From positions 1 through 49,329 of the forward strand of contig CACMYY010000008.1 of assembly GCA_902618025.1 (NCBI GenBank): a stretch of DNA of 49,329 bases. Direction: 5' to 3'. Of this stretch, positions 35,462 through 44,900 are shown piece by piece (positions within the stretch are counted from its first letter, which is position 1; every line of letters begins with the position of its first letter). Source of the DNA: an uncultured SAR116 cluster alpha proteobacterium. GTDB taxonomy: Bacteria; Pseudomonadota; Alphaproteobacteria; Puniceispirillales; Marisalimonadaceae. The position numbers were made by a program, and so were the translations under genes. The notes under the pieces were generated by a model that saw only the letters and a list, made by a program, of their open reading frames with translations, had not been told where the DNA came from and searched no databases.

Positions 35462-38041
35462 ATGAGATTTATTTCTTACTTATTAACTTTGATTTTTTTA
35501 AGCATTTTGTCTGGAATAGCAATATTTTTTTATGGTTTATGGTATTTTGGTAAAGATCTTCCTGATTACAAAGAATTATCAAAGTATAACCCAAATGTGG
35601 TAACAAGAATACATGCTGGAAATGGTGCTCTTTTAGCTGAATACGCAACTCAAAAAAGAGTTTTCATACCTATAAACGTAATTCCTAAAAAAGTTATAAA
35701 TGCTTTTATTTCAGCAGAAGATAAAGATTTTTACAATCATTTTGGCATAGATCTCAAGGCCACCCTCAGAGCTTTTATTACAAATATTAATAACATGGGT
35801 ACTGGTAAAAGATTAATTGGTGCATCTACTATAACTCAACAAGTTGCAAAGAACTTTTTGTTATCATCTGAGTTATCATATGAAAGGAAAATTAAAGAAG
35901 CTATATTAGCAATTCGTATAGAGAGAGCATTCTCCAAAAATCAAATATTAGAATTATATTTGAATGAAATTTATTTAGGTTTTAAATCATATGGAGTTGC
36001 AGCTGCAGCTTTAAATTATTTTGATAAAAGTTTAGATAACCTTGACTTCTCAGAGGCTGCTTTTTTAGCAGCTTTACCTAAGGCTCCAAATAATTACAAC
36101 CCAATATATAAACAGAAGCAAGCTGTAATGAGAAGAAACTGGGTTTTATCTCAAATGAATAAAAATGGATTTATTGAAGATGAAATAAAAGAAATTGAAA
36201 GTAAAAAAACAATTAACATTCGTAAATCGAGTGGCATAGATGAAGGTTATGCTCCTTATTTTGCTGAAGAAGTAAGGAAAATACTAATAAAAAATAAAAA
36301 TATTGGATCAAAATTATATACAAATGGATATTCAGTAAGAACAACACTTGATCCTTTCATTCAATCAAAGGCAGAAGAAGTGTTAGTTGAGGGTCTAGAA
36401 AACTTGGACAAAAGGCAAGGGTGGAGAGGACCAATTACTAAGATTGATTTGTCTAATTATAAAAATAACAAATTATTCAAATTTTTACAAAGTCTCCAAA
36501 AACAACTCCCTGAAAAAAGATTTGCTGTTGTTGTTACAAAAGTTTCTAAAAAAATTATTAATATTCTATTTCAAGATGGCAAATATGAATATTTAGAATT
36601 TAAAAATGCTTCATGGGTGAGACCACAAACAATAAAAAAGGATGATCAAAGTCGTTTAAATATTTATGTAGGAAAAAAATATAAAAGCTTTGATCAATTT
36701 ATTTCAACAGGAGATATTATTGTCGTAAAAAAAAATGAAAATAAAAACAAAACTTATTTTTCTCTTTCGCAAATACCAATTGTCAATGGTGCTATAGTAG
36801 CCCTTGATCCAAATACTGGTAGAGTTTTAGCAATGAGTGGTGGATATAATTTTCAAAAAAGTGAGTTTAATAGAGCAACTCAAGCAAAAAGACAGCCTGG
36901 ATCGGCTTTCAAGCCTTTTGTTTATTTGGCAGGTTTAGAAAGAAATTATAAACCAACAGATCTAATTTTAGATGCAGCATTAGCTTATGATCAGTGTTCC
37001 GGTTGCAAAAAATGGAAACCTGCAAATTATACAAAAAAATTCTATGGGCCTAGTCCAATGAGATTAGGAATTGAAAAATCCAGAAATCTAATGACAGCAA
37101 GACTAGCTATTAAATTAATAGAAGAGGAAGAAATAGTTATTAATTATATAAAAAGGGGTTACTCAACAAAATTGATAGCTGAGAAGCTCAATAGAGATAT
37201 TCGTGATATAGAACTTATTATTAATTATATCAAAAAAAAGCATATTGATAAAAAAATCAAAAATAAAAATATTATTCAACATTTTGCAGCTAAGTTTGGT
37301 ATTAGCAATAATCTACCTTCCTTTCTTTCCATGTCCTTAGGTGCCGGTGAGACTAATTTACTTAGTATTACAAATGCATATGGTATGATTGTTAATGGAG
37401 GTAAAAGAATAACACCTACGTTAATTGATAGAGTACAAGATAGAAGAGGTGTAACTATTTACAGACATGATAAAAGAAAATGTATATCATGTGAAGGAAA
37501 TAACTCTAATAGTAGTCAAATTCCATCTGTAGCTGTAAAAGACACGAGGGAACAAGTCATTTCTTCATCTTCTGCCTATCAGATGGTATCAATGTTAAAA
37601 GGAGCTGTAAATAGAGGGACAGGAGTTGTAGTTAAATCTTTAGGAAGAAATTTGGCTGGTAAAACTGGTACAACAAATGCAAATACTGATGCATGGTTTA
37701 TTGGTTTTTCAAGCGACTTGGTTGCAGGAATATTTGTAGGTTTTGATAATCCCAGACCACTTGGATATAAAGAAACGGGAAGTTCTGTGTCAGCTCCGAT
37801 TTTTAGAGATTTTATGAAAAAAGTTCTTAAAAATGAACCTGATTTACCATTCAGAAGACCTCCAGGTATAAAACTTATATCGGTGAATCCTAAAACAGGT
37901 TTTAAAGTTAATTCCAAAGAAAAAGATTCTATACTAGAGGCTTTTAAACCAGGACAACTTCCAAACTTGGGATATGATAAGAAATTAATTGATTTTAAAA
38001 AATCAAAAAAAATTTTAAAAAATTTGTCTCCGCTATATTGA
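35462..38041 (+). CDS. mrcA: Penicillin-binding protein 1A (bifunctional transglycosylase/transpeptidase)
   Basis: An 859-residue class A PBP with an N-terminal membrane anchor (about 1-28). The glycosyltransferase shows Glu86-Asp87 in AEDKDFYNHFG and STITQQVAKNF. Transpeptidase motifs: Ser481-x-x-Lys484 (GSAFKP), SxN at Ser540-Asn542 (KSRNLM), KTG at Lys734 (GKTGTT). Between SxN and the following FAAKFGI there are about 48 extra residues (about 552-602), including a helix-turn-helix-looking piece. See the findings. It lies between amiC and prfB. Confidence 0.96.
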   Translation: MRFISYLLTLIFLSILSGIAIFFYGLWYFGKDLPDYKELSKYNPNVVTRIHAGNGALLAEYATQKRVFIPINVIPKKVINAFISAEDKDFYNHFGIDLKATLRAFITNINNMGTGKRLIGASTITQQVAKNFLLSSELSYERKIKEAILAIRIERAFSKNQILELYLNEIYLGFKSYGVAAAALNYFDKSLDNLDFSEAAFLAALPKAPNNYNPIYKQKQAVMRRNWVLSQMNKNGFIEDEIKEIESKKTINIRKSSGIDEGYAPYFAEEVRKILIKNKNIGSKLYTNGYSVRTTLDPFIQSKAEEVLVEGLENLDKRQGWRGPITKIDLSNYKNNKLFKFLQSLQKQLPEKRFAVVVTKVSKKIINILFQDGKYEYLEFKNASWVRPQTIKKDDQSRLNIYVGKKYKSFDQFISTGDIIVVKKNENKNKTYFSLSQIPIVNGAIVALDPNTGRVLAMSGGYNFQKSEFNRATQAKRQPGSAFKPFVYLAGLERNYKPTDLILDAALAYDQCSGCKKWKPANYTKKFYGPSPMRLGIEKSRNLMTARLAIKLIEEEEIVINYIKRGYSTKLIAEKLNRDIRDIELIINYIKKKHIDKKIKNKNIIQHFAAKFGISNNLPSFLSMSLGAGETNLLSITNAYGMIVNGGKRITPTLIDRVQDRRGVTIYRHDKRKCISCEGNNSNSSQIPSVAVKDTREQVISSSSAYQMVSMLKGAVNRGTGVVVKSLGRNLAGKTGTTNANTDAWFIGFSSDLVAGIFVGFDNPRPLGYKETGSSVSAPIFRDFMKKVLKNEPDLPFRRPPGIKLISVNPKTGFKVNSKEKDSILEAFKPGQLPNLGYDKKLIDFKKSKKILKNLSPLY

Positions 38042-38058
38042 ATTATTGGTAATTAGTT

Positions 38059-39165
38059 ATGAAAGCTGAAATTCAAATTAAATTCAATGAAATAGATCAT
38101 ACTTTAAATATTCTAAAAAAACATATTAATTGGGAAGATTCTCTTGTTCGTATAAAAGAGTTTAATAGATTAGTTGAAACTCAAAATTTTTGGGATAATA
38201 CACTTAAGGCTCAAATGATAATGAGAGAAAAAAAACAATTAGAGAAAACAATTGATCAAATCAAAATTGTGGAAATTGAAAAAGAGAATTTATTTGATTT
38301 AATACAATTAGCAGAAGAAGAAAAAGACTTTCCATTAATTGATGAAGCTAGGTTGCAATTAGATGCTTTACTTAAAACATGTAATAAACTTCAATTAGAA
38401 AGTTTATTATCTGGTGAAGCAGATTCAAATAATTGTTATATTGAAATTCATGCTGGCGCAGGAGGTACTGAAGCTCAGGATTGGGCATTAATGTTACAAA
38501 GAATGTATTCTAGATGGTGTGAAAAAAGAGGGTTCAATATTTCATCTATTGAAGAAAGTTCTGGAGATGAAGCAGGTATTAAATCTTCTACATTATTTGT
38601 AGAAGGTTTTAATGCTTATGGTTGGGGAAAAACAGAATCAGGTGTTCATAGATTAGTTCGAATTTCACCGTTTGATTCCTCTTCTAGAAGACACACTAGT
38701 TTTGCATCTATATGGGTATACCCTCAAATTAATAATGAAATTGATGTTGAAATAGATGACAAAGATCTAAGAATTGATACCTACAGAGCGTCTGGGGCGG
38801 GTGGTCAACATGTAAATAAAACTGACTCAGCAATTAGAATAACACATTTACCTACCAACACAGTAGTACAGTGTCAGAATGATAGATCGCAGCACAGAAA
38901 TAGAGCGCAGGCAATGTTAATGCTTAAAGCTAAGTTATATGAAATAGAATTACAGAAAAGGGAGGAAGAAAATAATCATACTGCAAACCAAAAAGGGGAA
39001 ATAGGTTGGGGAAGTCAGATTAGGTCCTACGTTCTTCATCCTTATCAGATGGTAAAAGATCTTCGAACAAACGTTGAGGTTGGAAACACCCAATCAGTTT
39101 TGGATGGAGATATTGATCTTTTTATAGAAGCAGCACTTGCACTCAAAGTTGGGATGAAAAGATAA
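38059..39165 (+). CDS. prfB: Peptide chain release factor 2
   Basis: A 368-residue class I release factor recognising UGA and UAA. The stop-recognition tripeptide SPF is in ISPFDSSSRRHTSF, and the catalytic GGQ is in GAGGQHVNKTDSAIR. Full length is read in one frame, so the programmed frameshift used by E. coli prfB is absent, as in most Alphaproteobacteria. It starts 18 bp after PBP1A and ends four bases from the convergent peroxiredoxin gene. Confidence 0.97.
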   Translation: MKAEIQIKFNEIDHTLNILKKHINWEDSLVRIKEFNRLVETQNFWDNTLKAQMIMREKKQLEKTIDQIKIVEIEKENLFDLIQLAEEEKDFPLIDEARLQLDALLKTCNKLQLESLLSGEADSNNCYIEIHAGAGGTEAQDWALMLQRMYSRWCEKRGFNISSIEESSGDEAGIKSSTLFVEGFNAYGWGKTESGVHRLVRISPFDSSSRRHTSFASIWVYPQINNEIDVEIDDKDLRIDTYRASGAGGQHVNKTDSAIRITHLPTNTVVQCQNDRSQHRNRAQAMLMLKAKLYEIELQKREEENNHTANQKGEIGWGSQIRSYVLHPYQMVKDLRTNVEVGNTQSVLDGDIDLFIEAALALKVGMKR

Positions 39166-39169
39166 AAGG

Positions 39170-39634
39170 TCATTTGCTTATTTTTTCAACAGCTTTTAAT
39201 ACATCTTCTGCATGACCTTGAACTTTGACTTTTTCCCAAACATTAGTAATTACACCTTTTTCGTTTGACAAAAATGTGGCTCTTTGAATTCCCATATATT
39301 TTCTCCCATACATTGATTTTTCAACCCACACTCCAAATTGTTCGCATACATCATTTTCAAAATCAGCACCAAGTTTACATGTAAGATTATGTTTTTCTCT
39401 AAATTTACTTTGTTTTTTTGGGTTATCTTTTGAAATCCCAATCACGATACAATTTAATTGATCAAATTCTTTTTGAAGATTTGTAAATGCGATTGACTCT
39501 GCAGTACAACCAGAAGTGTCAGCTTTAGGAAAAAAGAAAACAACTATTTTTTTTCCAATGTGATTTGAAATTTTAAATTCGCCTTGATCGGTTAATATTT
39601 TAAACTCAGGCATCCTGTCATTAATTTTTAACAT
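39170..39634 (-). CDS. bcp: Peroxiredoxin, BCP/PrxQ type
   Basis: A 154-residue thiol peroxidase. The peroxidatic Cys43 is in PKADTSGCTAES. In E. coli BCP the resolving Cys is five residues later, but here that position is Ile48 (CTAESI). Other cysteines at 62, 86 and 97 could resolve, or the enzyme may be 1-Cys. The remaining fold is regular (FFFPKADTSGCT, IGISKDNPKKQ, FGVW). It is convergent with prfB and divergent from the AsmA-like gene. Confidence 0.93.
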   Translation of the reverse strand: MLKINDRMPEFKILTDQGEFKISNHIGKKIVVFFFPKADTSGCTAESIAFTNLQKEFDQLNCIVIGISKDNPKKQSKFREKHNLTCKLGADFENDVCEQFGVWVEKSMYGRKYMGIQRATFLSNEKGVITNVWEKVKVQGHAEDVLKAVEKISK

Positions 39635-39739
39635 GAATAATATCTCATAAAGTTAGAATTAATTTTATTATTAAGTTATATTACAACCAAATAATATATC
39701 AACTAACAATTAAACAAGGCTGATTAGGAAAATAAAAAA

Positions 39740-42700
39740 ATGAGAAAATTTTTTTTGACATCATTTTTTATATTAACTTTATTTGTAATTGGATCAGTTA
39801 CAATGTTATATGTTTTCCCAGAAAGAACACAAAACTACCTTATTGATACATTTAATTTAAAAAAAATTTTGAATAATAAATTCAAAACTTTTATTACCCA
39901 AAAAATCAATGATGAAAATATAAATGTTAATATAGAAAAAATAAACTTTTTAAAACCTTTTTGGCCTAACATTGTTAAAATTGAGTTGAGTAATATTGAC
40001 GTCACTTCTAAAAAACAAGCAAGTAAGTCAAATATAAAATTTATAGAACTAGGATTTACTTTTGAAAAACTTATTGAAAATTTTTTTTCAAATGAAAACA
40101 TAATTAAATTTAGTTATATTAATCTTAAGGATTTAACCCTAAATGCTAAAATTGAAAAAAATAAATTTATAGCTGGGCCTTTAGTTAAAATTTTTTCATC
40201 AATAAACCAAAACAATTTTGACACTCAGCCTGCTTTAAAAAAAATTTTTCAAAGCAAAATCGAGATTGGAAAAATCAATCTTTCATTAACTTATGAAAGA
40301 AATTTACTGAATAGAAAAGTTTTAGAAGTAAAATGCGAAAATGTGCTTATTTCAGAATATATTCATAAATCAAGGTCATTGTATATGGAGTGTAAAGAAG
40401 GGAAAAAAGATTTACTTTTAATAAAAGGAGATATAGCTGAAAACTCTAATACTTTTACTGGAGAATTTAAAAACTTTGATCCAAATTTACTCCTGAATAA
40501 TTGGTTTGATAAAAATTTTAATTTTTTAAACTTTGATATCAAAAGTAAGTTAAATGGAAGTTATAATGTCAAAACTAACAAAAATTTTGTAATTCAGAGT
40601 GTAAGATTTGTATCAGATGAATCAATTTTGATTTCAAATGACAAAGTAAATAAAGAAACCTACAAAACAAAAGTCAACGGTGTATTATCATGGGAGAAAA
40701 AAAATAATTTATTAAAGTATTCTGATCTGTTTTTAGGAGATAAGCTGGTTGCATTTGGTCAATATGATTTAACAACTAAACATGGTTTTTCTAATTTTTC
40801 AGTTAAAAAAATATTAGTAGATGAAACCAAAATCTATTTAAGTAAATTTTTAGGATCCAATTATTTACAATCAAGTCCAAGTTTTATTAAAAACTTTAAT
40901 AATATTAGAAGTGGCAACCTCAGAAAACTTAGTTTTAATATTAAATTTTCCTTATTTGAAAAATTAATCGTACATGAAATTACTGGTTTATCAAATTTTA
41001 GCAATATTAGATTTGAATATAATAATAAGATTTTTAAAAAAATACTTAGCACACTTTCAGGTGATTTTAAATTCACATTAAAGCCTCAAGAGTTAACTGA
41101 AAATTTTATTAATTTTAATATAAAAGCTAATAAAGGATTTCTTCTTTTGAACGACATTAAGTTCCAATATAAATTTAACCATGCATCAATAACCGGAGTA
41201 ATTGATAATAATAATTTATTAATTAATAAAGCAGATTTTTTAAAAAATAAAAAATTAGAATATTCTTTTAATAATGTGATAATCAAAAAAAACAACTTTA
41301 CAATTTCAAAACTAAAACATTTTAAAGACAACAATTTAATATACACCCTTAATCATGCAAACATTAGCAATATGAGAATTACTAAAGGTTCCTTAAGAGT
41401 GAATAGTAGTCCAGAATTATCAAATTTTATCAAAAGAGAATTTAATATTGAAATGATTGGAGATATAGATTTTGATGTAATTTTATCAGGGGATCTTAAA
41501 AAACAAAATTTCAATTTGAAGTTACAATCTGATCTTAAGAACTCATATCTAAAAATAGATTATTTAGATTTAATAAAGAAAAACAATATTACATCTTTTA
41601 TGAAATCTGAGGTATCACTCATTGGGGGAAAAATTTCATCCTTTAAAGATACAATTTTAACAGTTAAGGATAATATTTATAAAATTAGTCTTATTAAGTT
41701 TAAAAAGGAAAAAATTAGTGAAGTTTTACTAACAAATGTAGAAACCCCTAATTTAGTAGTAGATAAATTATTATTTTCAAAAATTGGAAAGAACCTAAAG
41801 ATACAAGCATCTGGAAAAAAAATAGATTTATCTAATTTGAATAAAAAAATACAAAACCAAACTAAAAGAAAGAAAGAAATAAATCTAGATTTAACTGCAG
41901 ATCTAATAAAATTAAATTCAAAAATATCTTTAACAGGAAATTTAAACGGTAAAATTAAAAATTCTTCCTTTAGATCAATAGCATACGGTAAAATTTCACT
42001 TGGTGATTCACCTATACTTGACAATGGTAAATTCAATATATACGTAGATAATCAAATATCTACTTTAAAAGGTCTAGGTTTAGTAGGTGGTGCAGAAACA
42101 AAAATTGATCTTCAAAAAAAGACAAATAGGTTTGCTAGTTTAGTATTTAATACCTCGAACGGAGGTAAACTTCTTAATGCTTTAGGTTTTACAAAAAACA
42201 TAAAAAGTGGTGAGATGGATATTAACATTGATTTTTTAAATGATGACTATAACCATTATAAAGGGCATATAAGGTCTAAAAAATTTAGTTTAGTTAATGC
42301 GCCAGGAATTATAAATTCTCTTTCAGTATTAAGCTTTTCTGGTATAACATCCATAATATCTGGAGAAGGTGTTTTTTTTGAAAGAGGGAAGACGAATATC
42401 ATTGTCAAAAACAAAATATTTTATTTTGACAAGCTTTATTTATCAAGTGATTCATTAGGTATAGCTGCCAAAGGTAAGTTAGATTTAGAGAAAAAATCAA
42501 TTGACTTAAGGGGTTCGGTAGCTCCTATTAAGTTGATTTCGAAGATAATTAGCGTTGTACCTGCAATTGGAGAATTGCTAACAGGATTAAAAAAAGAAGG
42601 TTTGTTTGCAGGTCAATTTAAAATGGTTGGTTTATTAGAGAATCCAGAAATACAGTTAAATAAAATGTCATTTGCACCGGGTATTTTTAGAGATATATTT

Positions 42701-42754
42701 TCAGAAGATTGGCTTGATAAAAATAATTTTTTTGTTAATGGAGAGACAAACTAA
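39740..42754 (+). CDS. AsmA-like/DUF3971 large envelope protein (YhdP-like)
   Basis: A 1004-residue protein with one N-terminal membrane helix (about 3-24, KFFLTSFFILTLFVIGSVTM), then long beta-rich sequence as in AsmA-superfamily proteins that bridge the envelope and are thought to move phospholipids. The C-terminal part (KGKLDLEKKSIDLRGSVAPI, then IPAIGELLTGLKKEGLFAGQ-like text) is the most typical YhdP/AsmA-C piece. In this class the gene commonly precedes tyrS. It is low in Cys and rich in Lys, Asn and Ile. Its TAA directly abuts the tyrS stop on the other strand. Confidence 0.82.
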   Translation: MRKFFLTSFFILTLFVIGSVTMLYVFPERTQNYLIDTFNLKKILNNKFKTFITQKINDENINVNIEKINFLKPFWPNIVKIELSNIDVTSKKQASKSNIKFIELGFTFEKLIENFFSNENIIKFSYINLKDLTLNAKIEKNKFIAGPLVKIFSSINQNNFDTQPALKKIFQSKIEIGKINLSLTYERNLLNRKVLEVKCENVLISEYIHKSRSLYMECKEGKKDLLLIKGDIAENSNTFTGEFKNFDPNLLLNNWFDKNFNFLNFDIKSKLNGSYNVKTNKNFVIQSVRFVSDESILISNDKVNKETYKTKVNGVLSWEKKNNLLKYSDLFLGDKLVAFGQYDLTTKHGFSNFSVKKILVDETKIYLSKFLGSNYLQSSPSFIKNFNNIRSGNLRKLSFNIKFSLFEKLIVHEITGLSNFSNIRFEYNNKIFKKILSTLSGDFKFTLKPQELTENFINFNIKANKGFLLLNDIKFQYKFNHASITGVIDNNNLLINKADFLKNKKLEYSFNNVIIKKNNFTISKLKHFKDNNLIYTLNHANISNMRITKGSLRVNSSPELSNFIKREFNIEMIGDIDFDVILSGDLKKQNFNLKLQSDLKNSYLKIDYLDLIKKNNITSFMKSEVSLIGGKISSFKDTILTVKDNIYKISLIKFKKEKISEVLLTNVETPNLVVDKLLFSKIGKNLKIQASGKKIDLSNLNKKIQNQTKRKKEINLDLTADLIKLNSKISLTGNLNGKIKNSSFRSIAYGKISLGDSPILDNGKFNIYVDNQISTLKGLGLVGGAETKIDLQKKTNRFASLVFNTSNGGKLLNALGFTKNIKSGEMDINIDFLNDDYNHYKGHIRSKKFSLVNAPGIINSLSVLSFSGITSIISGEGVFFERGKTNIIVKNKIFYFDKLYLSSDSLGIAAKGKLDLEKKSIDLRGSVAPIKLISKIISVVPAIGELLTGLKKEGLFAGQFKMVGLLENPEIQLNKMSFAPGIFRDIFSEDWLDKNNFFVNGETN

Positions 42755-43996
42755 CTAACTTAGAATAAGAAGGCCATGTTTTTTTTTTCCATATGAAATT
42801 TTGGCTTTGCCATTTTCATAATCTTTACTGGTTAAAGTATAATTTTCATCATTAACTATAACATCATTAATTTTAGCACCGTTTCCTCTAATTAATCTTC
42901 TCGCTTCACCATTGCTATTCAAAAAATTTAAAATTTTTAGAGCGTTTATTAAGCTTATTTTACTTTTTGTAATCCTAACACTTGGTAAAATATCGTCCAA
43001 TTTCGCTTTATTAAATAAGTTTGCTGATGAAGATGCAATTTTCTTAGCAACTTCCATATTTCTACATAACTTAGTTACTTCATTTGCTAATATAATTTTA
43101 GCTTCATTAATTTCAGCCCCTTTTAAATTTTCTAATTTCTGTATCTCTGACAAAGGAATTTCAGTAAATAATTTTAAAAATTTAATAACATCTAAGTCCT
43201 CAACATTTCTCCAATATTGCCAAAAATCCCAATCTGATAATTGCTCTTCATTTAGCCATACAGCTCCGTTAGCAGTCTTGCCCATTTTTGATCCATTACT
43301 ATTTGTTAAAAGTGGAGAGGTAAGTCCGTAAGCTTGTTTAGAAGTTGCCTTTCTAACTAGCTCTATGCCAGTAATAATGTTTCCCCATTGATCAGAACCA
43401 CCCATTTGTATTTTACAATTATAACTTTTTGAGAGTTGTAAAAAATCAAAAGCTTGTAAAAGAGAATAATTAAACTCTAAAAAAGATAAATTTTGTTCTC
43501 TTTCGAGCCTAAGCTTAACACTTTCTAAGTTTATAAGTTTGTTTACTGAAAAAAAAGATCCATAATCCCTTAAAAATGAAATATAGTTTAAACTTTCTAG
43601 CCATTCTGCATTATCTACTATAATTGCGTCATTATCATGATCACCAAATTTAAGGAACTTTTCAAAAATTGTTTTAATATTTTCTTTATTATTTTTTATT
43701 TTTTCTAAACTAAGAAGCGGTCGAGCACTATCTTTACCAGAAGGATCACCAATTTTTGTAGTGCCACCACCCATTAAAACTATAGGTTTATTACCTGTTT
43801 TTTGGAACCAACGTAACATCATTATTTGTATAAGAGAACCTACGTGCAATGAAGGGGCAGTGCAATCAAAACCAATATATCCAACAATAGGACTAATCAG
43901 CATTTCTTTTTTAAGATTCTCTTTGTCTGTTAGTTGATGAATGAAACCTCGTTCTAACATAATATTAATAAAATCAGAGTTATTCATGTTACTCAT
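42755..43996 (-). CDS. tyrS: Tyrosyl-tRNA synthetase
   Basis: A 413-residue class I synthetase. The HIGH-type site is CTAPSLHVGSL, the KMSKS-type loop is GSKMGKTANGAVWL, and the middle has QMGGSDQWGNIITG. A C-terminal S4 domain (from about residue 350, LNSNGEARRLIRGNG) binds tRNA. Length is typical. Two Met codons lie close together at the start (43996 and 43987). It faces the AsmA-like gene end to end with no gap. Confidence 0.96.
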   Translation of the reverse strand: MSNMNNSDFINIMLERGFIHQLTDKENLKKEMLISPIVGYIGFDCTAPSLHVGSLIQIMMLRWFQKTGNKPIVLMGGGTTKIGDPSGKDSARPLLSLEKIKNNKENIKTIFEKFLKFGDHDNDAIIVDNAEWLESLNYISFLRDYGSFFSVNKLINLESVKLRLEREQNLSFLEFNYSLLQAFDFLQLSKSYNCKIQMGGSDQWGNIITGIELVRKATSKQAYGLTSPLLTNSNGSKMGKTANGAVWLNEEQLSDWDFWQYWRNVEDLDVIKFLKLFTEIPLSEIQKLENLKGAEINEAKIILANEVTKLCRNMEVAKKIASSSANLFNKAKLDDILPSVRITKSKISLINALKILNFLNSNGEARRLIRGNGAKINDVIVNDENYTLTSKDYENGKAKISYGKKKHGLLILS

Positions 43997-44019
43997 TTTA
44001 TAGTCTCATAATTATTAAT

Positions 44020-44679
44020 TTAAAATTCGCTATATTCAGAAGGATCTAAAACATTATTAAGATATTTTTTTATTGAAATCATTAATTCTTCATCATGATT
44101 TGAAAACATATGATTAGCTTCATTAATATATTCTACATCTATTTTTATACCTTTTTGGATAGATATTTTATCTACAAGTCTTTGAATAACTTCACTTGGC
44201 ACTCTTTTATTATTTTCTCCATGAATTATAAGACCTGATGCTGGGCATGGAGCAAGGAAAGAAAAATCAAACTTATCAGCTGGAGGAGACACTGCTATAA
44301 AACCCAAAATTTCTGGTCTTCTCATCATTAACTGCATCCCCACCCACGAACCAAAAGAAAATCCTGCTATAAATGTGTATCTAGAGTGGATGTTTTGTGA
44401 TTGTATCCAGTCTAAAACTGCTGCGGCATCTGCAAGTTCACCTTCGCCTCCTTCATAAACACCCTCACTTCTTCCAACACCTCTAAAATTAAATCTTAAA
44501 ACTGAGAAACCTCTATTTCTAAATTCGTGATACATACCATAAGAAACTTTATTATTCATACTACCACCTTGATTGGGCTCAGGATGTAATATTAAGGCTA
44601 TTGGACTATCAGGAGACGGGCCAGAATGATATCGACATTCTATCCTCCCATGTGGTCCATTCAAAATTACCTCAGGCAT
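44020..44679 (-). CDS. Alpha/beta hydrolase (COG2945-like)
   Basis: A 219-residue hydrolase. The nucleophile elbow is GFSFGSWVG, and FNFRGVGRSEGVYEGGEGE and LILHPEPNQGGSMNNKV are signatures of a conserved alphaproteobacterial family often found near cysteine desulfurase genes. The likely acid is in the LIIHGENN segment and the base is the His of NEANHMFSNH. Substrate unknown. GGAG precedes the ATG on the minus strand. It is divergent from cysE. Confidence 0.82.
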   Translation of the reverse strand: MPEVILNGPHGRIECRYHSGPSPDSPIALILHPEPNQGGSMNNKVSYGMYHEFRNRGFSVLRFNFRGVGRSEGVYEGGEGELADAAAVLDWIQSQNIHSRYTFIAGFSFGSWVGMQLMMRRPEILGFIAVSPPADKFDFSFLAPCPASGLIIHGENNKRVPSEVIQRLVDKISIQKGIKIDVEYINEANHMFSNHDEELMISIKKYLNNVLDPSEYSEF

Positions 44680-44900
44680 ATTTTTTCTCCAGAAAATAAA
44701 ACAATTCTTTTATATCACAAAATAAAGTCCGTATAAAACTCTAAAGACATAAACATAATGCGTATTAATTCATCGATTAATTATTAAAATTAAATCTGTC
44801 AATATTTATTGAACATTAAAATTTAACTTTGAATTAAAATTTAAAATTACTTTTATTAATAATATAGTATAAAAATATAATAAGTTTGTAGAGTATCAGA
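44680..44900. other. Hydrolase / cysE divergent intergenic region (221 bp)
   Basis: AT-rich. On the cysE side, a TATAAT at 44876-44881 lies about 20 bases before the ATG without a good -35. I see no cysteine or iron riboswitch or recognisable IscR/RirA operator. Confidence 0.4.

Noticed and set aside
38059-39165. Programmed +1 frameshift in prfB
   Set aside because: The gene reads through from ATG to stop in one frame with a normal N-terminus, so no frameshift is needed.
39740-42754. Antisense frames within the AsmA-like gene as hydrophobic small proteins
   Set aside because: They are shadows made by Lys- and Asn-rich codons (AAA, AAT) read backwards as Phe, Leu and Ile, without ribosome sites or family motifs.
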